This document shows positions 1 to 11,030 of a stretch of 64,000 nt of DNA, one piece after another. Position 1 is the stretch's first letter; each line of letters starts with the position of its first letter. A model generated the notes under the pieces. The model searched no databases. It was not told the origin of the DNA and saw nothing but the letters and a program-made list of their open reading frames with translations. The position numbers were made by a program, and so were the translations under genes. The stretch is from contig OV277871.1 of the NCBI GenBank assembly GCA_922989275.2, positions 33,800,693 through 33,864,692 of the forward strand, read 5' to 3'. The DNA comes from Gari tellinella (taxonomy: Eukaryota; Mollusca; Bivalvia; Cardiida; Psammobiidae).

Positions 1-54
1 GTCCAATCAAGATATAATCTGTTTGACAATCTTTTTGATTTTACCTAAAATTAA

Positions 55-521
55 GCCATTTCTCTATAAATAAGCCATTTTATTCCTCCACTGAAGAAAA
101 TGGTTTAAGTCATGAATATCAACCACGATAAATATCTCATATCCTAGCAGAGGGTAGCTTTAATCAGGCTGAAAGTAAAGCAGAATGTGCTCTAATGTAT
201 ATTCTGCTTATTTGCAATTTGTTTAAAGTGGTCACCTGTCTTCAAAATAATAAACAGGCTATGGGGTACAGTGGAGAATCTGTTATTCTTTCCCAATAAA
301 CGCGTTTACGCTAAAACTATTATTTGCAGTGCAAACAGTTTGGAGCCAGATCAGACGCCGGGTAACCCAGCGTCTGATCAGGCTCCAAACTGTTTGCCAC
401 CAAGATAAACATGAAATATCAGAATTGACCAAAAGTTGTTCTTTTCTACGTTGTAGCGCTTTGCGTTTGCGTACATTTGCGTTTAAACGGGAAAGAATAA
501 CAGATTCTCCACTGTAATGGG
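55..521. repeat. TTAA-target MITE (family B), split by a family A MITE
   Basis: Family B elements lie between TTAA sites and have ends like CCCTTTACCCCATAG. Their centre is a palindrome (AAGCAGGCTGAAAGTAAAGC and its complement around a variable GCGCC core). TTAA with a CCCTTT end resembles piggyBac-like MITEs; the superfamily is inferred. Here TTAA is at 51-54 and 522-525. A family A MITE at 269-514 splits the text GGGGTA/TAATGGGTTAA exactly at a TA. Confidence 0.75.
269..514 (+). mobile_element. TA-target MITE (family A), 246 bp
   Basis: Near-perfect TIRs start CAGTGGAGAATCTGTTATTC and the element is flanked by TA on both sides, as in Tc1/mariner-derived MITEs. The centre is an almost perfect hairpin of about 60 bp (arm AAACAGTTTGGAGCCAGATC, loop region CGCCGGGTAACCCGGCG). 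Copy-to-copy similarity is high. Short ORFs across it recur in every copy and are not genes. It is inserted in a family B element. Confidence 0.85.
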
Positions 522-525
522 TTAA

Positions 526-840
526 TTAGAGTCACAGGGACTTTTGGTAAAGCTCAAATTCAAATTGAATTTTAAGTTGCTGGAACTCTCAGCTGGTTAA
601 GATGGCTCATCGGGATCCAAACTGCTTGACTCTCTGATCATGAATTGAAAATTCTGTATTTAAAACATTAGCACACAACAATTGTTGCAGATGAAAAAAG
701 TTACCCAGCATGCACAGAATTTAGACTCGCAACTCATCTGCTATTGTTTGTTTGCAGAGCACAAAATTGATTGGCTGTAAGAGGCAATAATGATCAAATT
801 TGATGAAATAATTTTTTTCAGAAATGTTAAGGACTCCCTG
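526..840. other. No gene seen
   Basis: AT-rich spacer between two family B elements. A degraded hairpin half (GGATCCAAACTGCTTGAC) lies at about 613-632. Nothing else is recognised. Confidence 0.5.
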
Positions 841-843
841 TAA

Positions 844-1080
844 CCCATTACCTCATAAATATGCCTTTTATGCCTTAAATGTTTTCCTCCACTGAAGAAA
901 CTAGTTTTATATAGTCATGACTATGCTCCATACAAAATATTTTCTATATCCTAACAGATGGTAGCTTTAAGCAGGCTGAAAGTAAAGCAGAATGTGCCAT
1001 AATGCGCATTCTGCTTTTCTTTCAACTGCTTTAACTGGGCACCTGTCTTTAATACTAAAAACAGGCTATGGGGTAATGGG
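844..1080. mobile_element. Family B MITE
   Basis: Left end GTAACCCATTACCTCATAAA, right end GGGGTAATGGGTTAA, central GCAGAATGTGCC/GCGCATTCTGC palindrome. The right TTAA is intact (1081-1084); the left is mutated to GTAA. Confidence 0.75.
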
Positions 1081-1129
1081 TTAATAAGCTATATGCAAAA
1101 TTTTGGAATACCACAATTTGAAACCAAAG

Positions 1130-1309
1130 ATCTTGTATTGAAGGTAAAGCAGAATGCGCCTTAAGGCACATTCTGCTTTATTTTCAGCCCGCTTTAAGGT
1201 TCTATCTACTAGGATATATATATATACATTTCTATATAAAGTGCAACTATTTTCTGTAGTGAAGAAAAAAGAGAAAGGCATAAAAAAGCATATTTATGGG
1301 GTATTGGAT
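1130..1309. repeat. Partial family B MITE
   Basis: The central palindrome and right half (TATTTATGGGGTATTGGATTAA) of family B are present. The left terminus is missing or too diverged to place. Confidence 0.6.
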
Positions 1310-1314
1310 TAAAT

Positions 1315-1867
1315 TAGACTAATTGGCTGACACTCCATAATGTTATCAAAAATTCTGATTGATATATAGTGTATGTAGTTGAACCTTGATAACTTGAGGA
1401 CCCTTAAGTGGAACTTACCCTTATTCCTACAGCTGATTCTCAATCATTCGAGCTTGTTTAAGTCATAAAAAACATATTTTAAAGTAAAGAGGTTGCTCTA
1501 AGGGCTCAAGATAAGGACAGTATTCCAAACATTTTTCGGAATATTTTCATGTGGGGAAGCCTTCAAGCTTGCGTGGGAAGGTCAATGGTTTTACCCAGTT
1601 GCAGATTTGTGCCTGAAACAGTGCATAAAGGGCTTCTGGGTCTTCCTCCACCTGTAATTAGCTGGACGTCGCGATAGGACTGAAATACTGTTAAAAGCAA
1701 TGTAAAATCATAACAAATCCAAATCCAAACATTAAAATCCCTTGCCTTTTCAGCAAATTCTATGGTATAATAATTCGTTAGAATAACTGTTTGTGACAAT
1801 TCTATTCAGTATTCACAACATAGGGTTTAGGAGGCATAGCGGGGAAAATGATAATTAAATAAACTTG
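1315..1867. other. No gene seen
   Basis: AT-rich spacer with only short shadow ORFs on either strand. No repeat family recognised. Confidence 0.4.
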
Positions 1868-1871
1868 TTAA

Positions 1872-2115
1872 CCCTTTAACCCATAGCCTGTTTCTAGTAG
1901 TTAAGATATGTGACCTATTAAAGCAGGCTGAAAGTAAAGCAGAATGTGCCCTAGGGCACATTCTGCTTTACTTTCAACCTACTTTAAGTTATTATCTGCT
2001 AGTATATAGAAAACATTTCTTATAGTACATATTCATGACAGTATAAAATGGAACTATTTTCTTTAGCGGATGAATAAAATGAATGCGCTAAAAGTCGCTT
2101 CTATAAGGGAAAGGG
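1872..2115. mobile_element. Family B MITE, intact ends
   Basis: Flanked by TTAA at 1868-1871 and 2116-2119. Ends CCCTTTAACCCATAGCC and GGGAAAGGG. Central palindrome AAAGCAGAATGTGCC/GGGCACATTCTGCTTT. Confidence 0.8.
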
Positions 2116-2378
2116 TTAAATTGTTCTTATCTGGAGCACTGACTGAGCCCTTTGAATGTTGAAATATGTACTACTATGTTCAACTTAAGCAAGCTAGAAT
2201 TATTAAGTCTAAACTGAATGTAGTGTTATGTCCAGGTAGGAGGGATATATTTATGTATACAGATTTGTTCATTTAGTTTCTTATGTATTTATTAACCATC
2301 AGTACTTATTATTGCAGTTTAGCGTTTTCTCCTGCAAATCTTATTGTCTACAGCAATTAGCAGCATAAATTATTTTAA

Positions 2379-2621
2379 CCCATTACCCCATAGCCTGTTT
2401 CTAGTTTTGAAGACTGGTGACCACTTTTAGCAGGCTGAAAGTAAAGCAGAATGCGCCTAAGGCGCATTCTGCTTTACTTTTAGCGTGCTTTATTCTACTA
2501 TCTGCTAGAATATGAAAAATATTTCTTATGATACATATTTATGATTTCTATAAGTTTGAACTATTTCTTCAGTGGAAGAATAAATTAAATGTGTAAAAAT
2601 ATGTATCTATAGCGTAAAGGG
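2379..2621. mobile_element. Family B MITE, intact ends
   Basis: Flanked by TTAA at 2375-2378 and 2622-2625. Family ends and central GCGCCTAAGGCGC palindrome are present. Confidence 0.8.
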
Positions 2622-2657
2622 TTAAGACATTTCCGTCAGCATAGCATATCACCTCTA

Positions 2658-2903
2658 CAGTGGAGAATCTGTTATTCTTTCCCAATAAACGCGTTTATGC
2701 TAAAACTATTATTTGCAGTGCAAACAGTTTGGAGCCAGATCAGACGCCGGGTAACCCGGCGTCTGATCAGGCTCCAAACTGTTTGCCACCAAGATAAACA
2801 AGAATTATCAGAATTGTCCAAAAGTTGTACTTTTCTACGTTTTAGTGCTTTGCGTTTGCGTACGTTTGCGTTTAAACAGGAAAGAATAACACATTCTTCA
2901 CTG
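2658..2903 (+). mobile_element. Family A MITE, 246 bp
   Basis: TA on both sides, full TIRs and an intact central hairpin. Same length as the copy at 269-514. Confidence 0.85.
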
Positions 2904-2993
2904 TACCATTTGATATAGCTTATGGAGGAATAGGTTACAGTGTAGAAGACATTCTTCTTTTCCCAACTAAGGTACTTGTTGCAAAACAATTAC

Positions 2994-3229
2994 CTGGGGC
3001 CCGTTTTACTAAACAACTTACGCAAAAATTGCGTAAGTCAAAATTTTAAATTTTAACTTATATTTTTTATTATCAGTTTCTACAAACAGCAAATAGCCAG
3101 ATCAGAGGACGCGCTTTAAGCGCGTCCTCTGATCTGGCTATTTGCTGTTTGCAAACATTTATGATCGAAAAATAAGAGTAAAACGATTTTGACTTACGCA
3201 AAAAGTTGTTTAGTAAAACGGGCCCCAGG
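2994..3229. mobile_element. Palindromic MITE (family D)
   Basis: Long TIRs, GGGGCCCGTTTTACTAAAC at the left and its complement at the right, then AACTTACGCAA on both sides. The interior holds a perfect hairpin (3083-3151) with arms CAAACAGCAAATAGCCAGAT and a TCAGAGGACGCG core. The TIRs are unrelated to families A and B, but the hairpin shares the GATCAGA module. Target duplication not resolved. Confidence 0.75.
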
Positions 3230-3400
3230 GCTCCAGAAAAGAGGGAGTAAACTAAACAAAACCAACTTTTTCTAGCTCATTTCTGCGCCAAATCCTATGG
3301 TGTTACTACTCTTCGAGACGATTCTTACGAGTAGTAACACCATAGAGTTTAAGGCAGAAATTAAGATTTTTGTTTTTGAAATACATGTGCTCACCTTTAT
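3230..3400. repeat. Hairpin repeat (family C), copy 1
   Basis: GGGCTCCAGAAAAGAGGGAG leads to the hairpin AAATCCTATGGTGTTACTAC / GTAGTAACACCATAG. Similar copies lie at 3570-3741 and 50680-50865. Confidence 0.6.
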
Positions 3401-3495
3401 AAATATGCATTACTGTATAAAATTGGAACTATTTTCCTCGGGGTATGAATAAATTAAATGCATAAATATGGGTATCTATGGAGTAAAGGGTTAAG
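3401..3495. repeat. Fragment of family B MITE
   Basis: Only the right half remains (GGAACTATTTTCC ... GGAGTAAAGGGTTAA). Confidence 0.5.
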
Positions 3496-3569
3496 TAGGA
3501 ATGTCTTCTCCACTGTAGGCAGGTAAGCTGTGATTGACAGACCTCCGGTACCTCTTGTTGTGGTTTATG

Positions 3570-3741
3570 CAGGGCTCCAGATAAGAGTAAACTGAACAAA
3601 TCCAACATTTTCACTCTCATTTAAGCACCAAATCCTATGATGTCACTACTTATAAGAATCGTCTCGGAGAGACAGGAGAGACGATTCTATTGAGTAGTGA
3701 CAACCTTGGGTTTTATGCAAAAATAAAGATTATAGTTTTTA
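3570..3741. repeat. Hairpin repeat (family C), copy 2
   Basis: GGGCTCCAGATAAGAG, then a hairpin with GATGTCACTACT / GAGTAGTGACA arms and GAGACGATTCT in the loop. Same layout as 3230-3400. Confidence 0.6.
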
Positions 3742-5489
3742 GCTCACCTGGCACGAAGTGCCAAGGTGAGCTTTTAGGATCGCTTGATGTCCGTCGTACG
3801 TCGTCCGTCGTCCGTCCACAATTGGTTCGTTAACACTCTAGCAGCTACAAATATCATCCAATCTTCATGAAACTTGATCACAATATTTGTCTAGTAGAAA
3901 TCTAGGCCAAGTTCGAATGTAGGTCATGTTGGGTCAAAAACTAGGTCACTAGGTCAAATCATTGAAAAACTTTGTTAACTCTTTGAACACTAATCCCGCA
4001 TATATGCGTCCTTTTCAAACAGTGTACATGTGAATAGTACACCTGTCCTATGCAAACAGTGAAGACCCAGATCAGAGGGCTCCGAAAGGAGCCCTCTGAT
4101 CAGGGTCTTCACTGTTTGTCATAATGCCAAACATTGACAAACACAACCCTTAAAAGTCATAAATGGACTAGACTTAGATGGAAACTGGAATTATTCATTG
4201 AAAGTTTTAGGGAGGAAAGAGTTAACACTCTAGAGGCTACAAATCTCATTGGATCTTGATGAAACTGGATCAGAATGTTTATCTTAATGATATCTAGGTC
4301 AAGTTCGAATGTGGGTCATGTCCGGTCAAAAACTAGGTCACTAGGTGAAATCATAGAAAAACCTTGTTAACACTCTAGAGGCTACAAATCTCATTGGATC
4401 TTGATGAAACTTGGTCAGAATGTTTGTCTCATTGATATCTAGGTCAAGTTCGAATATGGGTCATGTCTGGTCAAAAACTAGGTCACATGGTCAAATCATA
4501 GAAAAACCTTGTTAACACTCTAGAGGCTACAAATCTCATTGGATCTTGATGAAACTTGGTCAGAATGTTTGTCTCATTGATATCTAGGTCAAGTTCGAAT
4601 TTGGGTCATGTCCGGTCAAAAACTAGGTCACTAGGTCAAATCATAGAAAAACCTTGTTAACACTCTAGAGGCTACAAATCTCATTGGATCTTGATGAAAC
4701 TTGGTCAGAATGTTTGCTTAATTGATACGAAGGTAAAGTTCGAATATGGGTTATGTCAGGTCAAAAACTAGGTCACTAGGTCAAATCATAGAAATACCTT
4801 GTTAACACTCTAGAGGCTACAAATCTCATTGGATCTTGATGACACTTGGTCAGCATGTTTGTCTTATTGATATCTAGGTCAAGTTTGAATATGGGTCATG
4901 TCCGGTCAAAAAGTAGGTCACTAGGTCAAATCATAGAAAAACCTTGTTAACACTCTTGAGGCTATAAATTTCATCTGATCTTTATGCACTTTGGTCAGAA
5001 TGTTTGCTTAATTGATACCAAGGTCAAGTTCGAATATGGGTCATTTAGAGTAAAAAACTAGGTCACTAGGTCAAATCATAGGGGAAACTTGTTAACACTC
5101 TAGATGCTTCAACTCTCATTGGATTTTAATGAATTTTGCTCAACATTAATTATTGCCTCATTGATATCTAGCTCAGTTAATTTTGAATGATGTCTGGTTG
5201 AAAACTAGGTCACTAGGTCAAATCAAAGAAAAACAGTGTTAACCTTTTGGAAGCTACAAATCTCACTAGATCTGCATGAAATATTGTCAGAATTTTTGCC
5301 TACATCAGATCTAGGTCAAAATCAAATATGGATTGTGTCCGTTCAAAAACTAGGTCAAATCATAGGAAAATCTTGTTTACACTCTAGAGGTTGATTGTGG
5401 GTCATGGCCAGTCATAATCTGGGTCACTATAGGTCAAGTTTGCCATGGTGTACCAGGTGAGCGATTTAGGGCCATAGTGGCCCTTGTTT
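3742..5489 (+). mobile_element. Tandem-core non-autonomous element, copy 1
   Basis: The 5' end is the hairpin AGCTCACCTGGCACGAAGTG / AAGGTGAGCT, followed by a CGTCGTCC microsatellite-like run. The core has about ten ~146-bp tandem units containing CTAGGTCACTAGGTCAAATC. The 3' end is CAGGTGAGCGATTTAGGGCC with hairpin GGGCCATAGTGGCCC, then TTGTTT. Hairpin ends plus a tandem core resemble the 'pearl'/Helentron-type elements described in bivalves; that assignment is inference. A TTAA MITE interrupts the core at 3979-4221. Confidence 0.65.
3979..4221. mobile_element. TTAA-target MITE (family E) nested in the tandem core
   Basis: TTAA at 3975-3978 and 4222-4225. Ends CTCTTTGAACACTAATCC and GGAGGAAAGAG. 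Removing the element and one TTAA restores the surrounding tandem unit (CTTTG-TTAA-CACTCTAG), so the insertion boundaries are certain. The interior hairpin (4053-4118) has arms CAAACAGTGAAGACCCAGAT. Confidence 0.85.
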
Positions 5490-5631
5490 AAATATTCCCC
5501 TTATCTTGAGCTCTGTTTATGTAGTAAGTGCTATAGTCCATCCTAGTGCTACTTTATGTTTTTTAAGCAGTGTTATAATTTTTTTTTTCAGTTTTATTTT
5601 CTAGATTTTGTTTTAATATATATATATATTT
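5490..5631. other. No gene seen
   Basis: Short AT-rich spacer with a poly-T run and an (AT)n stretch. Confidence 0.4.
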
Positions 5632-5635
5632 TTAA

Positions 5636-5877
5636 CCCTTTTCCCCATAGCTTGTTTTCTGTTTTGAAAGACAGGTGACCACTGAAAGCAGATTGAAAGT
5701 AAAGCAGAAAGTGCCTTAAGACACATTCTGCTTTACATTCAGCCTGCTTCAGGTGGTCACCATATGGTATGATAGAAAATACTTCTTATGACGCATGTTT
5801 ATGACAGTAACTGTATGATGTGGAACTATTTTCTTCAGTGGAGGAATAAATTACAGGTGTATCTATGGGGTAATGGG
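5636..5877. mobile_element. Family B MITE, intact ends
   Basis: TTAA at 5632-5635 and 5878-5881. Family ends and the GCAGAAAGTGCC/GACACATTCTGC palindrome are present. Confidence 0.75.
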
Positions 5878-6028
5878 TTAAATGTAAATAACAATTGACT
5901 ATTGGCATTGTTTCAGATGTGTTCAGCCAGTTGAAGTCAGAACAAAAGTAATGCAGAAAGGAGATTTCCACATGGCCTTGTTCTGCATTAAGCAGCTTTC
6001 AGTATATGGAGAGCTTCATGATTCTTAA

Positions 6029-6272
6029 CCCTTTACCTGATATCTTATATCTAGTACTTAAGATAGGTGACTACTTAAAGCAGGTTGAAAGTAAAGCAGA
6101 ATGCGCCTTAGGGCGCATTCTGCTTTACTTTCAGCCTGCTTTAAGCTATCGTGTGCTATAATATAGAAAATATTCCCCATAATACTTATTCATTACTGAT
6201 TAAATTGGAACTACTTTCTTCAGCGGATGAATAAATTATATCCGCTAAAAGGCGCTTCTATTGGGGAAAGGG
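6029..6272. mobile_element. Family B MITE, intact ends
   Basis: TTAA at 6025-6028 and 6273-6276. Central GCGCCTTAGGGCGC palindrome. Confidence 0.8.
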
Positions 6273-6337
6273 TTAAAATATAGAAAACCTCATTATTATG
6301 ACCACTACAAAGAAGGTATATTAATTGCATGAAAGAA

Positions 6338-6651
6338 AGTTGGCTGCTTTAAGCAAGGTGAAAGTAAAACAGAAAGCTCTTAAAAGAGCTTCTGTTTTAC
6401 TTTCACCTTACTTAAACCCCTCCCCACTTAGAAGCGCCTTTTAGCCCATTTAATTTAGCCCTCCATTGAAAAAAATATTTCAAAGTCATGAATATACATC
6501 ACAAGAAATATTTTCTAAATCCTAGGTGATGTTAGCTTAAAACTGGCTGAAAGTAAAGCAGAATGCGCCTTAAGGCGCATTCTGCTTTACTTTCAACCTG
6601 TTTTAAGTTGTCACATGTTTTCAGAATTAGAAACAGGCTATGAGGTAAAGG
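6338..6651. repeat. Two abutting family B-type units
   Basis: A bare hairpin fragment (AAAGTAAAACAGAAAGCTCT and its complement, 6338-6412) abuts a fuller copy (6416-6651). The fuller copy's left TTAA is at 6412-6415 and its right target has decayed to TAAA. Confidence 0.6.
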
Positions 6652-8036
6652 GTAAAGCAGCCACCTGCCTGAAACAGAAATTCAATAACCTATTTTTGTG
6701 GACGAAATAGAGAGGTTTTACTGTAATTTAAATTGTAGTTAAAGACTGGTTAAAAGTATAATTATTGAAAATGTTTAGTGAAGTTCACACACTTCTAAAT
6801 CTCAAAAGGGAGATAAATTTGTACCTCATTTGTAATATTTGAGAAAAAATAATAAATCAACAATATAATTATATGAAATGTAACCATAGAAACTAACTAA
6901 GGAAAAAGAGAATTTGTATATATAAGGAAATAAAGGTTAATGTTTTTTCCTGTTTATGTTATATATTTTCTGTCATTTGCAATGTGTAATTATCTGATTT
7001 TTGTAACCTGACCGAATTATTTTTAGAACAGAAGAATAGTTTATAATATAGTAAATACTAAATAGGTAAGCAAGATAACATTGGATATATGTGTCGCGCC
7101 ACGACATTTTGAGGCTTATTGAGTTTGACGTCATTTTCTGTGAGCGTGCGATAAACGTGGCGCTTACCCGCTTTATTTCAATTGGCGTCAATTACCAGTT
7201 TGTGCTGATTTTGCTTAACAACTAGCTATTTCAGCGATCATACTTAGAAATATGTCCAGTACAAAAAATTCACAGGTTTTGTTTTGCAAGCGTGACTTGT
7301 TAAAAATGAGTTTGGTGTGCATGCAAATGAAAGAAATACACCTCAATAAGTAGCATAAATTTACCGATATCGTAATCCTATGGAGTGGAATCTAAATAGC
7401 CTCCCTTGTTTGTAAGTTTCACAGTGGAATATATTTTACGAGCGACACCGTTGTCCTAGTTACGATGTTGTTGACATAAGTCAAGAAAATCAATACTTGA
7501 AGTTATGAAACCGCCAAAGCTTTACAAATGAGCCAGTTCAGTCACCTAAGTGCATGCTCAATAAGGTCCCCAATACCAGATAGTTTGCCTCTTGACCCAG
7601 GTGATTTTGTCAACGAACTTGAACAAGTAAATCAACTTTATTTTTCAAATGTACAGTAACCGGATGAATCTAATCATGAATGATAATGATTTTCAATTAT
7701 GATGATGATGAAGATAGTCAGAATGTCGCTACAAGTGCATCGTTATAAAATGTTGACCTGCCACGTATGCGAGCGTGATGTTGATATGAGAGAAAGCAGC
7801 AATTAAAGGGTATTCACCCAAATCCACCCAAATTCAGACAGAGAAAGAATTTTGCTCATAAAGTATCAAAATGTGGCAATATGAACGAAGAAGAAAGGTG
7901 ATCTTCTAGAAATGTACACAGCACACCTGGATATTTAAAGCTAATTGCCAGAGAGACTACTACAGGGAAACGTGTGAGACACCCAGATTAAGTGTTTCTG
8001 CAATGACCCCCACCAGAAATTGCCAGGACAACTCAG
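6652..8036. other. No intact gene; possible 5' part of the transposase relic
   Basis: Mostly AT-rich and unassigned. From about 7520 the plus strand reads as short broken coding-like segments, ending in CAG/GTAAAG at 8036/8037, which could be a splice donor for the relic that follows. No family match was made for this part. Confidence 0.3.
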
Positions 8037-8697
8037 GTAAAGCTCATTGATATTAACTTTTGAAATAAATACATGTAGATAGAGAGAAAGATATACAGAC
8101 AAACAATTACATACAGAGAGAGAAAGATAGACAAACAGGCATACAGAGTGTGAAAGAGAGAGGGTGGGTTGTTTTCAGGCTGGTTGGATCATATTGAAAC
8201 TAACTAGATTCTAGATCTAGATCTTTATTACAGAATATGTGCTAGTCATTTCTGTTGAATAGCAGACACAATATACACTGTTAAGTTATAACCACCACCT
8301 TATATTGGTGATATTGATCTATGTTTGCATTGTTGTAGGATCCATTTTAAGGGATCCCACATGTATAGAATCTAGTTAACCATTTTTTTTTATTTTAAAA
8401 CCTCATTGTTCTGTTGGTTTTTTTTGACTGAGTTACCAAGTAAATACTTATCTTGTAAGACAGTAACACCTTTCTAAGATAGGTCCTACCCTACTGAAAT
8501 AGATCTAATTGTTATTTACAATTTTCACATGTTCAATACATTACAGGTCAGCCATCCTATTCCTACCCAGGAGTTCAACAATACTCACTTGATTTTGCTC
8601 AGCAGATTCTACCCACACTATGACCTGCAAGTGGGACATCTGTTCTTCAAGACAAAGATGGAATGTCAGTGCTTTGGGAAATGCTCAGAGAGGGCAG

Positions 8698-9087
8698 GTA
8701 AGATATTTATAAATACCCATGGTTCTAATATAATTAAAAGTTAATTTTAAGCATTTTAATGATTTTTTGTGTGAGTTTTATATGAGTCACAAATACCTGT
8801 GCCATTATGCCTGTATCATTATAGATATTTAAGATTTTTTTATGAGAAAAATTCTTAGTGTGGCATTCATTACTATGCAATGTTAGAGTCATGCAGTTAC
8901 ACCAGCAAAGTTGTATCTGATAAGAGTATAGGAAATATTCCTTATGGTGAATGCTCATGATTGTAAAAAAGAAAAAAGTAATTATTTAGTGTTGGAATAA
9001 AATAAAAGTGTAAAATTGTGTACTTATGTAGCAATAGGTAAATATACATGTGCACCCTAACAGAGTATGTTGAATTCTTATTTTCAG
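8698..9087. other. Intron-like spacer in the transposase relic
   Basis: AT-rich, with a GTAAGA start and TTTTCAG end. Carries a family-B-like remnant about 8930-9040. No coding. Confidence 0.35.
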
Positions 9088-9257
9088 GCACTCAGATCTT
9101 TTATCCATTTGATGAGGCAGAATGTATAGGGAAATGATCCATCTATGTAAACATCTTGCTTCACCATCATTTCCAGCACAATTGGTTTGGGGAGCACCAT
9201 GTGCAGTTGCAGATGTGTAATGGCTTAAGGACAGAACAAGAACAACATCATGCTTTG

Positions 9258-10032
9258 GTATGAAACTTTTTTAACTTATCAGCAGACATATTCAATCATT
9301 GAGTCTAGTTTATCAGGGATAGATCTCAGCTTCTGCTCAAATTAAAAGATATCTAGAAGTGTTTTCAGTCAAACCTATACAAGCAGTCACCTCTACTGAG
9401 CATACAGCCTAAGTTAGGAAGCAATTCAGGGAATTTATCAAATTAGCATTTCTATACTAGTATATAAATATACACATATAATTGTGTTAGACAGCCACCT
9501 GTCTTCAGAAACCTCTGGTTTATATATGGTTTTCTTTGAGTGGCAGCTGAAAACAGATCTGACTGTATAGTAAAACATGTCAATAAAGACCAAAATTATT
9601 AAAATTATTCAGACTTGTACCTAAAAGACCTGTGTGCACTTAATGCAGGCTGAAAACATTGTTTAGAAAATTGTATTAGTCAGCCACCTGCCTTCAGAAG
9701 TCATTTAACCTTTTGGTTCCTTCAAATGGCTGTTGAAGACAGGTTTGGCTGTGCAGTATGTTGGTTTCCCCAAAATACACTGCATCAAACATATACTGTG
9801 ACTTTTTTTAACTATATAATTTGCAGTTCTAATGTATTGCTGTCAGTTTTAATTGTTAACCTTTTCAGTGAGTAAAAAACAGCATATTTAAAACAGAACA
9901 GATCCAGATCAGAAGCCATCTGACCAATTTCAATAATGTTTATCATGCCTAACAGAATTTAGGAAACACCCCTTAAAAGACCATGTAAACTGGTTTTCTT
10001 TAAATATCTTCTCACTTCTTTCATTTCTACAG
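9258..10032. other. Intron-like spacer in the transposase relic
   Basis: AT-rich. Two similar stretches containing GACAGCCACCTGTCTTCAGA and CAGCCACCTGCCTTCAGAAG (about 9490 and 9685) suggest a small repeat. No coding. Confidence 0.35.
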
Positions 10033-10379
10033 TTATGGTACTATGAAGGGACTTCACCAGATGGTTGAATTCTCTCTGATGGAAGCCGGGCATACCAAGT
10101 TTATTCCAGATTGGCATTTTTGGGTGTTCAAGTTCAAATGGAGGCACTGTTCTGTAGTAACACTAGACCAGATTGGTGAATGTGTTCTGTTAACAGGCAT
10201 AAACTCCCTCAGCTTGTAAATGACAGTGGAAAATCAGTTATATTCTGTTTAGGACATGTAAATACATTTTTTCAGCAGTGTTGATCAAGACAAGAGTCTG
10301 ATTTCCTGTTTAGGACCCCTCTAATTAATTAGGGAAGAATGCTTTGTACAATAAAGCCTATCTTATATTGTGTTGAGTA

Positions 10380-11030
10380 TTAATTGTTTAAGACAGATGG
10401 CTGCTTAAAGCAATTTGATTGTAAAGCAGAAATCTTCTAAAGGAGCTTTCTGTTTAACCGTCACCTTGCTTTAAAGGGACTCGCAACCGGATGGTGTACT
10501 TGTCAAAATAAAATAAAATACTCAAATAAAAGCAAATTTGTGGCATTATTTGGCTTCTGACATTAAAAAAATATGATCAGTCCAAAAAAAGTCTCAAGAA
10601 TCGTCACCGAATCTTAAATTTTTAGATATTTTCCATCGTTTTTCTATAGCGTTAGCTAACGGTATAGTTGTTGTTGTTGCTTCTCTACACGGTCTCAGAC
10701 ATAAACACGAGCCGAATTACGAAGTTGTATGCACTTTCGATCGCTACACATTGAAATACGTTAAATCGATCCGAGATAAACAGATAGTTCCGTGGTCCAT
10801 TGGTCTAAGCGGTTTCCCCTATTTTGCCTTCTGTCCGCCAATGCCGGGCGCCGGGTTCGAATCCCACCAGAGACCAATATTTTTTTTTATTGAAATACAT
10901 TTTTTTAAACAGAATTTCTTATCCTAAACTAATTCTTTACCATTTATATAAGCGTTTGACACATATTTACAAATTACTATTTTTAATGCACCATCTGGTT
11001 GCGAGTCGCTTTAAGCTGCCATCTTGTTTT
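10380..11030. repeat. Family B-like hairpin split by a TTAA MITE
   Basis: The outer hairpin (GCTTAAAGCAATTTGATTGT ... CACCTTGCTTTAA and TTAAGCTGCCATCTTG) continues on both sides of the element at 10475-11010. Confidence 0.5.
10475..11010. mobile_element. 536-bp TTAA-target MITE with a tRNA-like insert
   Basis: TTAA at 10471-10474 and 11011-11014. TIRs read AGGGACTCGCAACCGGATGG at the left and CCATCTGGTTGCGAGTCGCT at the right. The interior holds a tRNA-like segment (10793-10880) with plausible A-box (GGTCTAAGCGG) and B-box (GGTTCGAATCC) followed by a T run. It looks like a SINE head or pseudo-tRNA captured by the MITE. Confidence 0.75.

Larger units (their letters stand above)
8547..10200 (+). 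pseudogene. Decayed intron-containing DDE-like transposase ('GHTKFxPDW' family)
   Basis: Three exon-like blocks with GT-AG borders are read: 8547-8697 (acceptor TTACAG, donor GTAAGA), 9088-9257 (TTTTCAG, GTATGA) and 10033 to about 10200 (TCTACAG). Block 1 encodes YSLDFAQQ, then in another frame a VGHLFFKTK-like segment. Block 2 encodes DEAECIGK, a stop, then FGEHHVQLQMCNG. Block 3 encodes GLHQMVEFSLMEAGHTKF followed by PDW. Order and spacing match a family of invertebrate transposase-like proteins with HADNCSGQNKN and GHTKFAPDWCFGLLK signatures. The catalytic HADN is lost (QM-CN), and stops and frameshifts are present. I recall this family from general knowledge and cannot name its superfamily. 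Confidence 0.65.

Noticed and set aside
3900..5350. CRISPR-like regular repeats
   Set aside because: Units are ~146 bp, contiguous and diverging, with no spacers or cas genes; this is a tandem core in eukaryotic DNA.
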